Assembly: GCF_003355005.1 (NCBI RefSeq) | Contig: NZ_CP029985.1 | Coordinates: forward strand, 2,099,001-2,163,000 | Length of the DNA stretch: 64,000 nucleotides | Source: Sphingomonas sp. FARSPH | Lineage (GTDB): Bacteria > Pseudomonadota > Alphaproteobacteria > Sphingomonadales > Sphingomonadaceae | Direction: 5' to 3' | In this document: piece after piece, positions 35,097 through 43,915 of the stretch | Layout of the letters: the number at the start of each line of letters is the position of its first letter | Numbering within the stretch: the stretch's first letter is position 1 | Program-made: the position numbers and the translations under genes | Notes under the pieces: model-generated | Told to the model about the DNA's origin: nothing | Seen by the model: only the letters and a program-made list of their open reading frames with translations | Database searches by the model: none

Positions 35097-35974
35097 GCAC
35101 GATCCCGCTGCGCTTTCAGATCGGCGCCCGCACGCTCGCCAGCGTCCCGCGCCAGCTGGATCGCGTCGCGCTGTCGCTGGAGCAGGTGCTCGCCGGCGAC
35201 GTGCCCGCGCTGCCGGCCGGGGGGCGGGACGGCTATCTCGTCACGTCCTTGCCCGCCGCGCGGCGTGATGCGCTCGACTGCGACGGGCTGATCGTGGCGG
35301 AGCGGCAGCGGTACACGCGTTACTATACCGATCTTGCGATCGGCCACGACGCTTGGCTCGCCGGCCTGTCGGGGCAGGCGCGCTCCACCTTGAAGCGCAA
35401 GACGAAGAAGGCGGCGGCGGCCGGGATGGCGATCCGCGCCTATCGCACGGCTGCGCAATTCGATGCCTTTCACCCGCTCGCGCGTGCGGTGTCGGCGATG
35501 ACCTACCAGGAACGCCTGCTCGACGCCGGCCTGCCGGAGGATGCCGCATCCGTCGCGCATCTGCGCGCGATGGCGGATCGCGACGCGCTGCGTGCCTGGC
35601 TGCTGCTGATCGACGGCGCGCCGGCCGCCTATCTGTGCTGCACCGCGCAGGGGCAGGCGCTGCGCTACGACCATGTCGGCCATGATCCCGCGCTCGGCGA
35701 TCTGTCGCCGGGCACGGTGCTGCATGCCGCCGCGATGCGCGACCTGTTCGGCGATCGCTTTCGCTGGTTCGATTTCACCGAGGGCGAAGGGCAGCACAAG
35801 CGGCTGTTCGCGACCGGCGGCGTCGCGTGCGTCGACCTGCTGCTGCTCCATCCGACGATCGGCAATCGCGCGACGCTCGGCGCGCTGGCGGCGTTCGACC
35901 GGGGGATTGCGCTGGCCAAGCGTCTCGCGCGCCAGCCCGCCCTCGCGCGGCTGGCGAAGAGCGTCCGCCGATAG
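35093..35974 (+). CDS. GNAT-fold acyltransferase (PF13480/FemAB-like)
   Basis: 293 residues, starting at GTG 35093 within the upstream stop (GTGA). A central segment LSGQARSTLKRKTKKAAAAG and the C-terminal WFDFTEGEGQHKRLFATGG match the BioF2-like/FemAB GNAT fold used in capsule, exopolysaccharide or cell-wall modification. Alongside the deacetylase, it could acylate the amino group freed by deacetylation, or modify the same glycan. The donor substrate cannot be read from sequence. No signal peptide; action on cytoplasmic or lipid-linked sugars is likely. Confidence 0.8.
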   Translation: MSTIPLRFQIGARTLASVPRQLDRVALSLEQVLAGDVPALPAGGRDGYLVTSLPAARRDALDCDGLIVAERQRYTRYYTDLAIGHDAWLAGLSGQARSTLKRKTKKAAAAGMAIRAYRTAAQFDAFHPLARAVSAMTYQERLLDAGLPEDAASVAHLRAMADRDALRAWLLLIDGAPAAYLCCTAQGQALRYDHVGHDPALGDLSPGTVLHAAAMRDLFGDRFRWFDFTEGEGQHKRLFATGGVACVDLLLLHPTIGNRATLGALAAFDRGIALAKRLARQPALARLAKSVRR

Positions 35975-35997
35975 CGTTGCAGCCCCGCAACACTGGC

Positions 35998-36013
35998 TGC
36001 GAAAACGGTTACA
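35998..36013 (+). promoter_or_regulatory. LacI-family-like operator candidate upstream of the TonB receptor gene
   Basis: TGCGAAAACGGTTACA has the central A-A-A-C-G-x-T-T core of LacI/GalR-type operators, about 110 bp before the receptor start. Symmetry is partial (four of eight pairs match), and no LacI-family gene is in this window. Treat it as a weak candidate. Confidence 0.3.
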
Positions 36014-36121
36014 TGGTGCAACGCTGCCCGTTGTCGCGCGTCCTGTACGGTCATAACCCGCCAAAAGAGAGCGGGTGGCCAGACTGGCCCCGCCAGTGAA
36101 ATGACTCGGGAGAGGATAGTG

Positions 36122-38674
36122 TTGAACAATTCGCGGATCGGCCTGCGGGCCGCGCTTCTGCTCGGTGCCGCCATGACGCCGGCAATGCCTGCGCTGGCCC
36201 AGACGGCGACGGGCACCACCCCGCCGGCGACCACGCAGACGGATACCGACGTCGCGACGCAGAACGACCAGAATCTCGGCGACATCGTCGTCACCGGCAC
36301 GACCTCGCGCGATCGCCCGCTGATCAGCGCATCGGCCGATATCACCTATGCCAACCGCGACGCGATCGATCGCCTTGCGCCGCGCTCGACCGCGGACATG
36401 CTCAACCTCGTGCCCGGCATCTTCGTCGAGGCGACGGCGGGCCAGGTGTCGAACAACTATTCGGTGCGCGGCCTGCAGGGCGGCGGCCAGCGCTTCATCC
36501 AGCTCGAGGAAGACGGCATGCCGATCCTCTACGGCGGCGGCGGCGCGGACTTCTTCTTCGACCAGGACCTGACTATCGACCGGCTCGAGGCGGTGAAGGG
36601 TGGCTCGTCGGGCGTGCTGACCGTCAACGGCGCCGGCGCGACGATCAATTTCATCTCGAAGCGCCCGAACTTCAACGCGGCGGAGGGGCAGGCGCGCGTC
36701 ACCGCCTATAACTACGGCATGAAGCGCGGCGATTTCTATTATTCCGCGCCGCTCGCCGACGATCTCGCGTTCAACGTCGGCGGCTATATCCAGTCGAGCC
36801 CGGGTGTGCGCGACAATCCGTTCGACTATGCCGGCTGGCGTCTGAAGGGCGCGCTCGAATACAAGTTCGACGGCGGCGGCTACATCCGCCTGTCGGCGAA
36901 GGGCGGCAACGTCGAGAACGCCTATTACGCCGACCAGCCGTATCGCTTCACCAACAACAAGCCGGGCGGCATCCCCAGCCTCGACACGCAGTTCGGCAAC
37001 GTCGGCGGCGACGCCTTCTCGAACATCGCGGTGCCGGTATCGACCTTCGCGCATCCTAGCGGTTTCCGTGAATTCCGCTATCGCGACGGCATCAAGTCGA
37101 AGACCGCGCAGGTCCGCCTCGACATCGAAAAGCCGGTGTCTGACACGATCGACCTGTTCGCGCACGCGCGCTACCTGAAGTATTCGTACGACTTCAACGG
37201 CCTGTTCCCCGGCTCCGGCACGGGCAATGCGGGTCTGACCAGCGCGGTCAACTATCTGACGCCGGGGGCCAGCTCGCCGATCAACGACCTGCTGACCGCG
37301 GGGCGCGCGGCCTATCCGACCGCGGTGCGCTTCGGCATCCAGAATCTGCGCACCGGCGTGGTGCTGGGGTCGAACCAGACCGATGCGCTGAACGCGCTCA
37401 ACGGCAACGGCTTCCTGCAACGCACGACGCTCAACCACGATTACGTCGATGGCCGCGATCTCGGCCTGAACGTCGGCGGCCGCTGGGAAGTCGACACGGG
37501 CAGCGTCAAGAACTCGCTGACCGCGGGCGTCATGTATTACAACGTCAAGCGGTCGCAGGATCAGTCGGCGACCGCCAGCGTCGTCAACGACGTCAAGACG
37601 AACAGCGACATCTACGACATCGTCGCCCTCAACGGCAACAACCAGGTCGTCGGCGTCCTGTCGGACAACGGTCTCGTCTCCTACGGCGATTGGGGCGCGG
37701 GTATCCGCGAGCGGCTGGACAGCACCGTATCGCTCTACGCCAACGACGAAATCGCGTTCGGCAATCTGCGCGTCGACGGCGGCATCCGCTGGGAAAGCGA
37801 CAAGGCGATCGCGCGCGACGGCAATCAGCTGGCGACCAACCAGGCGGTGCAGCCGGGCGTCGTCGGTGTGGTACGCAACGTCGGGTCCAGCTTCGACGGC
37901 ACCTTCGCGACGCGGCGCGAGACGCGGCAGAAGGCGGCCTATACCCTCGGCGTCAACTACCTGTTCACGCCGAACTTCGCCGTCTACGCCCGCTACGCCA
38001 ACGGCTTCCAGACCAACAACGTCGACCCGATCACCACGATCGAGCTGTACGAGGCGGGCGTCCGGTATCAGTACGGCAAGATCTTCTCTGGCTCGGCGAC
38101 GGTGTTCCGCACCAACTTCCGCAACCAGAACTACAATTTCTCCGACCCCAACAACCCGTCGCAGCAGGTCAATCTGAACGCGAACCTGCGCACCAACGGC
38201 GTCGAAATCGATTTCGTGGTGCGGCCGATCGACGATTTCGCGATCGATTTCCAGGGCGTGTTCCAGGATCCCAAGCTGCTCAACCTGCAGCTCAACGGCG
38301 TCGATGCCGGCCGTCAATATGAGGGCAACCGGCCGGAGCGGACGCCCGCGAAGCTGTTCACGGTGACGCCGACGTACAAGCTGCCGAACGGGATCGGCGA
38401 CGTCTATGCCCGGTACAAATACACCGGCAAAATCTACGCCGACAACGGCAACGGCGTCGCTTTGCCCAGCTATGGCGTCACCGGCGTCGGCGTGAATTTC
38501 AACCTCAGCGATCGGTTGCAGCTCAACCTCAACGCGGACAACATCTTCAACGTCGTCGGCCTGACCGAGGGCAACCCGCGCCAGGGCCAGACGCAGGCGG
38601 TGACCGACGGCTATTTCTACGCCCGCGGCATCGTCGGCCCGACCTACGGCGGTTCGCTGACGATGAAGTTCTGA
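36122..38674 (+). CDS. TonB-dependent receptor (siderophore/sugar-type)
   Basis: 850 residues from TTG 36122. The signal peptide (IGLRAALLLGAAMTPAMPAL, cut near ALAQ) is followed by the TonB-box-like NLGDIVVTGTTSRDRP and the plug (NLVPGIFVEATAGQVSNNYS, VRGLQGGGQRFIQLEEDGMP, IDRLEAVKGGSSGVLTVNGA). A 22-strand barrel ends LTMKF. Start: GGAGAGGAT plus 4 nt precedes TTG 36122, exactly the arrangement before ATG 1603 of the other receptor. The in-frame ATG 36101 lies upstream of this site and GTG 36119 is too close. Its substrate is unknown; the next gene encodes an exported glycosidase-like protein, hinting at a saccharide. Confidence 0.92.
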   Translation: MNNSRIGLRAALLLGAAMTPAMPALAQTATGTTPPATTQTDTDVATQNDQNLGDIVVTGTTSRDRPLISASADITYANRDAIDRLAPRSTADMLNLVPGIFVEATAGQVSNNYSVRGLQGGGQRFIQLEEDGMPILYGGGGADFFFDQDLTIDRLEAVKGGSSGVLTVNGAGATINFISKRPNFNAAEGQARVTAYNYGMKRGDFYYSAPLADDLAFNVGGYIQSSPGVRDNPFDYAGWRLKGALEYKFDGGGYIRLSAKGGNVENAYYADQPYRFTNNKPGGIPSLDTQFGNVGGDAFSNIAVPVSTFAHPSGFREFRYRDGIKSKTAQVRLDIEKPVSDTIDLFAHARYLKYSYDFNGLFPGSGTGNAGLTSAVNYLTPGASSPINDLLTAGRAAYPTAVRFGIQNLRTGVVLGSNQTDALNALNGNGFLQRTTLNHDYVDGRDLGLNVGGRWEVDTGSVKNSLTAGVMYYNVKRSQDQSATASVVNDVKTNSDIYDIVALNGNNQVVGVLSDNGLVSYGDWGAGIRERLDSTVSLYANDEIAFGNLRVDGGIRWESDKAIARDGNQLATNQAVQPGVVGVVRNVGSSFDGTFATRRETRQKAAYTLGVNYLFTPNFAVYARYANGFQTNNVDPITTIELYEAGVRYQYGKIFSGSATVFRTNFRNQNYNFSDPNNPSQQVNLNANLRTNGVEIDFVVRPIDDFAIDFQGVFQDPKLLNLQLNGVDAGRQYEGNRPERTPAKLFTVTPTYKLPNGIGDVYARYKYTGKIYADNGNGVALPSYGVTGVGVNFNLSDRLQLNLNADNIFNVVGLTEGNPRQGQTQAVTDGYFYARGIVGPTYGGSLTMKF

Positions 38675-38796
38675 TCTCGGCGAGGACCGGCGGGGTGCGG
38701 GAACGTTTCGCCTCCGTCTGGATTGCGTCGACTACAATAATGATGGCGCGGTGGTCCGGCGGGCCGCCGCGCCCTCTTCATATCGGGAGAACGGGG

Positions 38797-40893
38797 ATGA
38801 CGCGGATCGGACGGCTGCTGCTGACGGGTGGCCTGGTGTCAGGCGGGCTCGCCGCGGCGGGGCTGATGGCGGGGCAGGGGATCGCGCAGCGCGGCGGCAG
38901 GACGCCGGAGCTCGCCTACCAGCTGACCGAGGGGCAGAACCTCAACGCCTTCGTCCGCGACGGCGCGGTGGCGGCGCATCTGCTGCTGCGCAACGGCACC
39001 GATCCGCGCATCCTCGTCGCTTTCCCGGCGGGAAACAGCGGCGTCGGCCTGTGGTTCGCGCCGCTCGCGACGCCCGCGACGTGGACGCTCGATCAGGCGC
39101 CGCGTCCGCTCGGCCTGCGCGACGGCAAGGGGCGTACGCTGAACGGTATCCAGGCGACCGCGTCGATCGCCGTGCCGCGCCTCGTCTTCAAGCAAGCGGT
39201 GCTGACCAACGTACGCTTTCTGCGCGATTATCAGGCGGTCGGCCGCTTCCCGCCGGAGGTCGCGGTCGGCGCGCCGACGGTGACGGGCAACAGCATCGTC
39301 TGGCAGCGCGACCGGCTGGACGGTGCGCCGGGCTATCGCCTCGAACTCAAGGTGCTGGAAGGGCAGGCGAGCGCCGACGGCATCGCCGCGGGCGCCAGCG
39401 GCCGCATCCGCGTGCAGATCATCGCGGCGACCGGCGACGCGCCGCTGCACGGCATCCCGCTGAACGAACTGCTCAATGCCAACGCCGCCAACGATCCGGG
39501 CGCGCGCAACGCGTTGCGTTTCCTCAGCTATCGCGAGAAGTTCAACGCCGGCTCGTGGCGGTTCAACACCTATTTCGGGCGCGACACGTTGATGTCGCTG
39601 CGCCTGCTGATGCCCGCACTGCGCGGTCCCGCGATCGAGGCGGGGCTGGGCGCGGTGCTCGCCCGGCTCGGGCCGCAGGGCGATGTCGCGCATGAGGAGG
39701 GGATCGGCGAGTTCGCGGTCGTCGAACATCGCAAGGACGGCACCGGCGGCGACGGCGCGACGCTCGATTATGGCATGGTCGACGACGACTACATGCTCGC
39801 GCCCGTCGCCGCGCCCTATCTGCTCGGTGACCGCGCCGCGGCACGCCGCTTCCTCGCGCAATCGATCCCCAGCGCCGCGCGGCCGGGCAGCAGCGAGACC
39901 GCGGGCGCGGGCCTCGTCCGCAACCTCAATTTCGTCGTCGCGCAGGCGCGGCGTTTCGCCGACGTGCCGACCGCGGCCAATCTGGTCGCGATCCACGACG
40001 GCCGGCTGACCGGCGAATGGCGCGATAGCGAAGAGGGGCTGGGGCGCGGCAAATATGCCTATGACGTCAACGCCGTGCTCGTTCCCGCCGCCCTCGATGC
40101 GGGCGCGAAATTGCTGTCGGCGGGGCTGCTCGACCCGTATCTGACGCCCGCCGATCGCGCGTCGCTGATGCGGATGGGGGCGATGGCGGTGACGTGGCGC
40201 GCGAAGGCGCCCGATCTGTTCCGCGTCAGCCTGCCCGCCGCGCAGGCGACGCCGCTGATCCGCGATTACGCGCAATCTTTGGGCGTCCCGGCCGATCCCG
40301 CGGTCGCCTCGCTCGGCAGCGTCCCGCTCGTCTATCATGCGCTGTCGCTCGACGCGAAGGGGCGGCCGGTGCCGATCATCAATTCGGACGAAGGCTTCGC
40401 CCTGCTGTTCGGCGATCCCGATCCCGACGATCTCGACACCTATGTCGCGTCGCTCGCGCGGCCGTTTCCGGCGGGCCTGATGACCGATGTCGGCCTGCTC
40501 GTCGCCAATCCGGCGCTCGCGCCGCGCGACGTGCAGGCACGCTTCACCCCCGCCGCCTATCACGGGGCGGTGGTCTGGTCGTGGCAGCAGGCGCTGTTCG
40601 CCGCGGGGCTCGCGAAGCAGCTTGCGCGGACCGATCTGCCGCCGTCGACGCGGCAGACGCTGACCGATGCGCAGGCGGGCCTGTGGCGCGCGATTCAGGC
40701 GACGCGCGCGACGCAGAGCTCGGAACTCTGGTCCTGGGCCTATGACAACGGCCGGTATCGGGTCGTGCCGTTCGGCGCGGGCAAGCAGGACGTCGACGAA
40801 TCGAACGCCGCGCAATTGTGGAGCACCGTCTATCTCGCGGTGCAGCCTCCCGGCGCGCGCGCTACGCCGGCACCGCGCGCAAGAAGGCGGTGA
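38797..40893 (+). CDS. Exported six-hairpin-glycosidase-like protein
   Basis: 698 residues with a signal peptide (LLLTGGLVSGGLAAAGLMAG, cut near GIAQ). After an N-terminal beta-rich region comes an alpha/alpha-barrel-like region with FNTYFGRDTLMSLRLLMPAL, DVAHEEGIGEFAVVEHRKDG, TLDYGMVDDDYMLAPVAAPY and SSELWSWAYDNGRYRVVPFG. The F-G-R-D-T and acidic D-D-D/E-E patches recall six-hairpin glycosidases and glycogen-debranching-like enzymes. The general acid/base cannot be named with confidence, so substrate is open. Start: GGGAGA is 6 nt before ATG 38797. The 3' end overlaps the convergent DUF6445-like gene by 32 bp. It likely acts in the periplasm on material imported by the receptor upstream. Confidence 0.7.
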   Translation: MTRIGRLLLTGGLVSGGLAAAGLMAGQGIAQRGGRTPELAYQLTEGQNLNAFVRDGAVAAHLLLRNGTDPRILVAFPAGNSGVGLWFAPLATPATWTLDQAPRPLGLRDGKGRTLNGIQATASIAVPRLVFKQAVLTNVRFLRDYQAVGRFPPEVAVGAPTVTGNSIVWQRDRLDGAPGYRLELKVLEGQASADGIAAGASGRIRVQIIAATGDAPLHGIPLNELLNANAANDPGARNALRFLSYREKFNAGSWRFNTYFGRDTLMSLRLLMPALRGPAIEAGLGAVLARLGPQGDVAHEEGIGEFAVVEHRKDGTGGDGATLDYGMVDDDYMLAPVAAPYLLGDRAAARRFLAQSIPSAARPGSSETAGAGLVRNLNFVVAQARRFADVPTAANLVAIHDGRLTGEWRDSEEGLGRGKYAYDVNAVLVPAALDAGAKLLSAGLLDPYLTPADRASLMRMGAMAVTWRAKAPDLFRVSLPAAQATPLIRDYAQSLGVPADPAVASLGSVPLVYHALSLDAKGRPVPIINSDEGFALLFGDPDPDDLDTYVASLARPFPAGLMTDVGLLVANPALAPRDVQARFTPAAYHGAVVWSWQQALFAAGLAKQLARTDLPPSTRQTLTDAQAGLWRAIQATRATQSSELWSWAYDNGRYRVVPFGAGKQDVDESNAAQLWSTVYLAVQPPGARATPAPRARRR

Positions 40894-41536
40894 CGGTCAG
40901 CCGCCCGCGCGCCGGATCGTCGCTCAGCGTGGCATCCGGCGCGATCGCGCCGCTGTGCAGCATCGCGCTGCGATAGACGACGGCGCGGTTGAAGCGCGCC
41001 TCGATGCCGCCGATCCGCTCGAACAGCGGCGTGTCGCTCGCGATATAGGCGGGCGGCGGCGTGTAACCGGCCAGCTCGCGTTGCAATGTCGCGCCGTACC
41101 CCGGCCCGCGCGCCGCATCGATCGTCTCGAACCCCGTCGCCCGGTGGCGATAGAAAGCGGTGCCATCGCCGCCCTCGGGCGACAGGTAATGGACCAGCGC
41201 GATCCGGTCCGCGTCGACCGCGTCGACATGCGGGATGCGCTGCGCAACGCCCAGCGCCGCGGGCGGGGTGGTGACGATCGAGAAGCTCGCGTCGATCAGG
41301 GCGATCGACGCCGCGCCGAACACCTCGCGCAGCACTAGGCCGAGCGCAGGGCGGACCGCGTCGAAATAGTCTTCGGGCAAGGGCGCGCGGACGCCCGGAT
41401 AATGGTGCCGGCCGGCGTCATACGTCGCGGCCAGTGCGGCGCGGCGCACGCCGTCCGGATCGGGATGGAAGCCGTCGATCGTCACCACCGGCTGCCGGTC
41501 GCCGCCGATGCGGCGCGCGCTGATGTCGGGCGTCAT
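40862..41536 (-). CDS. DUF6445-like protein (2-oxoglutarate-oxygenase-like), halogenase partner
   Basis: 224 residues, no signal peptide. It has IPHVDAVDADRIALVHYLSP (an HxD-type pair) and a later His (SAMLHSG), with Arg in RLTVTAF. This order suggests a double-stranded beta-helix non-heme iron oxygenase fold. Genes of this type often follow tryptophan-halogenase-family genes in TonB-receptor loci. Its start overlaps the halogenase stop (ATGA), so the two are translationally coupled. Reaction unknown. Confidence 0.72.
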   Translation of the reverse strand: MTPDISARRIGGDRQPVVTIDGFHPDPDGVRRAALAATYDAGRHHYPGVRAPLPEDYFDAVRPALGLVLREVFGAASIALIDASFSIVTTPPAALGVAQRIPHVDAVDADRIALVHYLSPEGGDGTAFYRHRATGFETIDAARGPGYGATLQRELAGYTPPPAYIASDTPLFERIGGIEARFNRAVVYRSAMLHSGAIAPDATLSDDPARGRLTVTAFLRAVPA

Positions 41537-43053
41537 CGTCCCGGCGCCAGCATCGCGGCGAGCGCGGCGTCGTGCCCCGGCAGGGTCGGGGCGGCACGCG
41601 CGATCAGCGCGGCGATCTGTTCGACCTGCGCGCGGTTCGTCGCGGCGTCGATCGTGTCGGCGACCGGGTTGTAGTCGCGCGCGGTCACGCCCTGTCCGTC
41701 GAGCACCGCCAGCCAGCTCGCGTCGCGAAACAGATCGTCGCTGCCCACCATCAGCCGCCCGGCGCGGCGATAATGGTCGATCCGCGCGGCGAGCGTGTCG
41801 GGAATCTCCATCGCGCGCGTGTGCCGCCACAACGGCTCGTCCCGCGTCGTCGCGTGATAATGGAGGATCAGGAAATCCTTGATATTGTCCATGTCGGCGG
41901 CGAGCAGCGTGTCGTACCGGCGGGCGAGCGCGGGGTCCATGTCGCGGTCGGGGAACAGCGTCAGGAGCTTGGCGATGCCGCTCTGGATCAAATGGATGCT
42001 GGTCGATTCGAGCGGCTCCAGAAACCCCGACGACAGGCCGATCGCGACGACGTTGCCGATCCACGTCCGCCGCCGGCGCCCGGCCAAGAAGCGCAGGAAG
42101 CGCGGCTCGGCCAGCGCCTCCCCGTCGAGGTTGGCGAGCAAGGTCGCCGCCGCCGCATCGTCCGACAGGTGCCGGCTCGCATAGACGTAGCCGTTGCCGG
42201 TGCGATGCTGGAGCGGGATGCGCCATTGCCACCCGGCCTCGCGCGCGGTGGAGCGCGTGTAGGGCGTCGTCTCGCCGACGCGCGCGCACGGCACCGCGAC
42301 CGCGCGGTCGCACGGCAGCCAGTGCGACCAGTCCTCATACCCCGCCTGCATCGCACCCTCGATCAGCAGCGCGCGAAAGCCCGAGCAGTCGATGAACAGG
42401 TCGCCCGCCAGCCGCGCGCCGGTTTCGGTGACGAGCGCGGTGACATGGCCGGTGCCGCCGTCGCGCGCGACCGTCGCGAGCTTGCCCTCGACGCGCGTCA
42501 CGCCCGCCCCCTCCGCCAGGCCGCGCAGGTGGCGGGCATATAGGCCGGCGTCGAAATGGAACGCATAGCCCAGGGTCGACAGGATCGATCGCGCCTCCGC
42601 CGCGGGCTTGGCGAAGCGGTTCTGCGCGGCGAGCGTACCCGCCAGCGACAGCGCCGCCAGCGGCAGGTCGTACCCCTCGGCGCGCGCCTTCAGCCAGCGG
42701 TGGTGAAAGGCGACGCCGGGAAGCGGCGCGCCATATTGGCCGAACGGGTGGAAATAGCGGTGGCCGGGGCCACGCCAGTCGACGAATTCGATGCCCAGTT
42801 TGAACGTCGCTTTGGTCTCGCGCAGGAACGCGGCCTCGTCCAGCCCGACCAGCTCGTTGAACCAGTGGATCGTCGGGATCGTCGCCTCGCCGACGCCGAC
42901 CGTCCCGATCTCGTCCGATTCGAGCAGGGTGACCGCGATTCGCCGGCCGAACGTGCGCGCCAACGCCGCCGCGGTCATCCATCCCGCGGTGCCGCCGCCC
43001 AGGATCACCACTTGCCGGACCCGGTCGCCCGGCTGCCTCTCCGCATCCTTCAT
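41533..43053 (-). CDS. Tryptophan 7-halogenase family flavoprotein
   Basis: 506 residues. The FAD-binding GGGTAGW (19-25) is near the N terminus. GVGEATIPTI, the catalytic-Lys region KATFKLGIEF (Lys85), the halogenase WxWxIP motif (WQWRIP, 275-280) and LEPLESTSIHLIQSGIAKLL with the conserved Glu are present. These residues are those needed for flavin-dependent halogenation of an indole or similar ring. It is part of a minus-strand gene series with DUF6445-like and two small exported proteins next to a TonB receptor. The natural substrate in such loci is not established; it may not be free tryptophan. Start: ATG 43053 (MKDAERQPGDRVRQ). Confidence 0.9.
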   Translation of the reverse strand: MKDAERQPGDRVRQVVILGGGTAGWMTAAALARTFGRRIAVTLLESDEIGTVGVGEATIPTIHWFNELVGLDEAAFLRETKATFKLGIEFVDWRGPGHRYFHPFGQYGAPLPGVAFHHRWLKARAEGYDLPLAALSLAGTLAAQNRFAKPAAEARSILSTLGYAFHFDAGLYARHLRGLAEGAGVTRVEGKLATVARDGGTGHVTALVTETGARLAGDLFIDCSGFRALLIEGAMQAGYEDWSHWLPCDRAVAVPCARVGETTPYTRSTAREAGWQWRIPLQHRTGNGYVYASRHLSDDAAAATLLANLDGEALAEPRFLRFLAGRRRRTWIGNVVAIGLSSGFLEPLESTSIHLIQSGIAKLLTLFPDRDMDPALARRYDTLLAADMDNIKDFLILHYHATTRDEPLWRHTRAMEIPDTLAARIDHYRRAGRLMVGSDDLFRDASWLAVLDGQGVTARDYNPVADTIDAATNRAQVEQIAALIARAAPTLPGHDAALAAMLAPGR

Positions 43054-43093
43054 CGCGCCGGGATACCCTGCCCAACGCGGGCTGGCGAGGGGA

Positions 43094-43513
43094 TCAGGGC
43101 AGCAATTTACCCGCCGGCGGCGGCGGATCGTCGAGCGGGATCGCCACGCGGCCGCGTTTGTCTGGCTTCTTCGCAAAGGCGGACTTGATCGCCTTCGCCG
43201 CGGCGATCGCCATCGGTACGATCGGCGGGCCGAAGCCGACCCGACATCCCCATTGCGTCGCGGCGCAGGGCGTCCCTTCCAGCTCCAGAGCGCGCTTCGC
43301 CGACAGCTCGTGGTTCGCACCCTGTCCCGGCGGCGGTTCCTTCTCGTTGGGCAGCGGCAGCGTCTGCGACGACGCGCCATTGGCGCACACGACGATATCG
43401 CCCTTGTCGTCACGCGTCCCGCAGGGTGCAGGCGCGAGGATCGAGAAGCTTTGCGGCGTCGCGGGCTTCGGCGCGGGCGTGGTCGCCTGCGCTGCGAGCA
43501 GGAGCGCGATCAT
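43094..43513 (-). CDS. Small exported Cys-containing hypothetical protein A
   Basis: 139 residues with a short N-terminal hydrophobic segment (MIALLLAAQATTPAPKP) that may be a signal peptide. Motif CGTRDDKGDIVVCANG holds two cysteines spaced with D-I-V-V between; GTPCAATQWGCRVGFGPPIV holds two more. A C-terminal Lys/Pro-rich tail ends the protein. The C-x(n)-D-I-V-V-C pattern also occurs in the next upstream gene, so the two may share origin. Function unknown. It lies 40 bp upstream of the halogenase gene on the same strand. Confidence 0.65.
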   Translation of the reverse strand: MIALLLAAQATTPAPKPATPQSFSILAPAPCGTRDDKGDIVVCANGASSQTLPLPNEKEPPPGQGANHELSAKRALELEGTPCAATQWGCRVGFGPPIVPMAIAAAKAIKSAFAKKPDKRGRVAIPLDDPPPPAGKLLP

Positions 43514-43520
43514 GCGGCGG

Positions 43521-43862
43521 TCACGGGGCGAGCGGCCGGTCGGTCGCGCCGGTGACGCCGCCTTGCGTGCTCATCTTGACGCCGGTCATCCCGCCCCCGA
43601 CCAGAAAGGGTGTCAGGTCGCTCGTCGGGTTGGTGCGGTGGAGCAGCCGCTCGCGCTCCGCCGAGACGCTTTCATACTTCGGATCGCCGGCGTCATGGAC
43701 GACGAACGGCACGCGGAAACGATCCGCGCTGCGCTTGCCGCACACGGTGACGTCGGTCGTGGTGCGATCGTAATTGCAGGGCTTTTCGACGAACGGTTGC
43801 CCGATGCGGATCGGCGGGGGCGCCACGGCCTTGGCCTGGATCAGCATCAACGCGACGATCAT
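43521..43862 (-). CDS. Small exported Cys-containing hypothetical protein B
   Basis: 113 residues with a short hydrophobic start (MIVALMLIQAKAVAPPP). CNYDRTTTDVTVCGKRSADR then FRVPFVV resembles the sphingomonad pattern C...D-V-x-V-C-G-x-R...R-x-P shared with neighbour A. The C-terminal half is Gly/Thr-rich (GGGMTGVKMSTQGGVTGATD). Function unknown. Seven bp separate it from protein A, and 53 bp from the CoA-binding gene upstream, so these may form one long minus-strand operon with the halogenase. Confidence 0.65.
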   Translation of the reverse strand: MIVALMLIQAKAVAPPPIRIGQPFVEKPCNYDRTTTDVTVCGKRSADRFRVPFVVHDAGDPKYESVSAERERLLHRTNPTSDLTPFLVGGGMTGVKMSTQGGVTGATDRPLAP

Positions 43863-43915
43863 CGGTCACTCCCACCGCACGGCGAGGGGTATCGTCGCGC
43901 GGCAATGTGGCCAAA

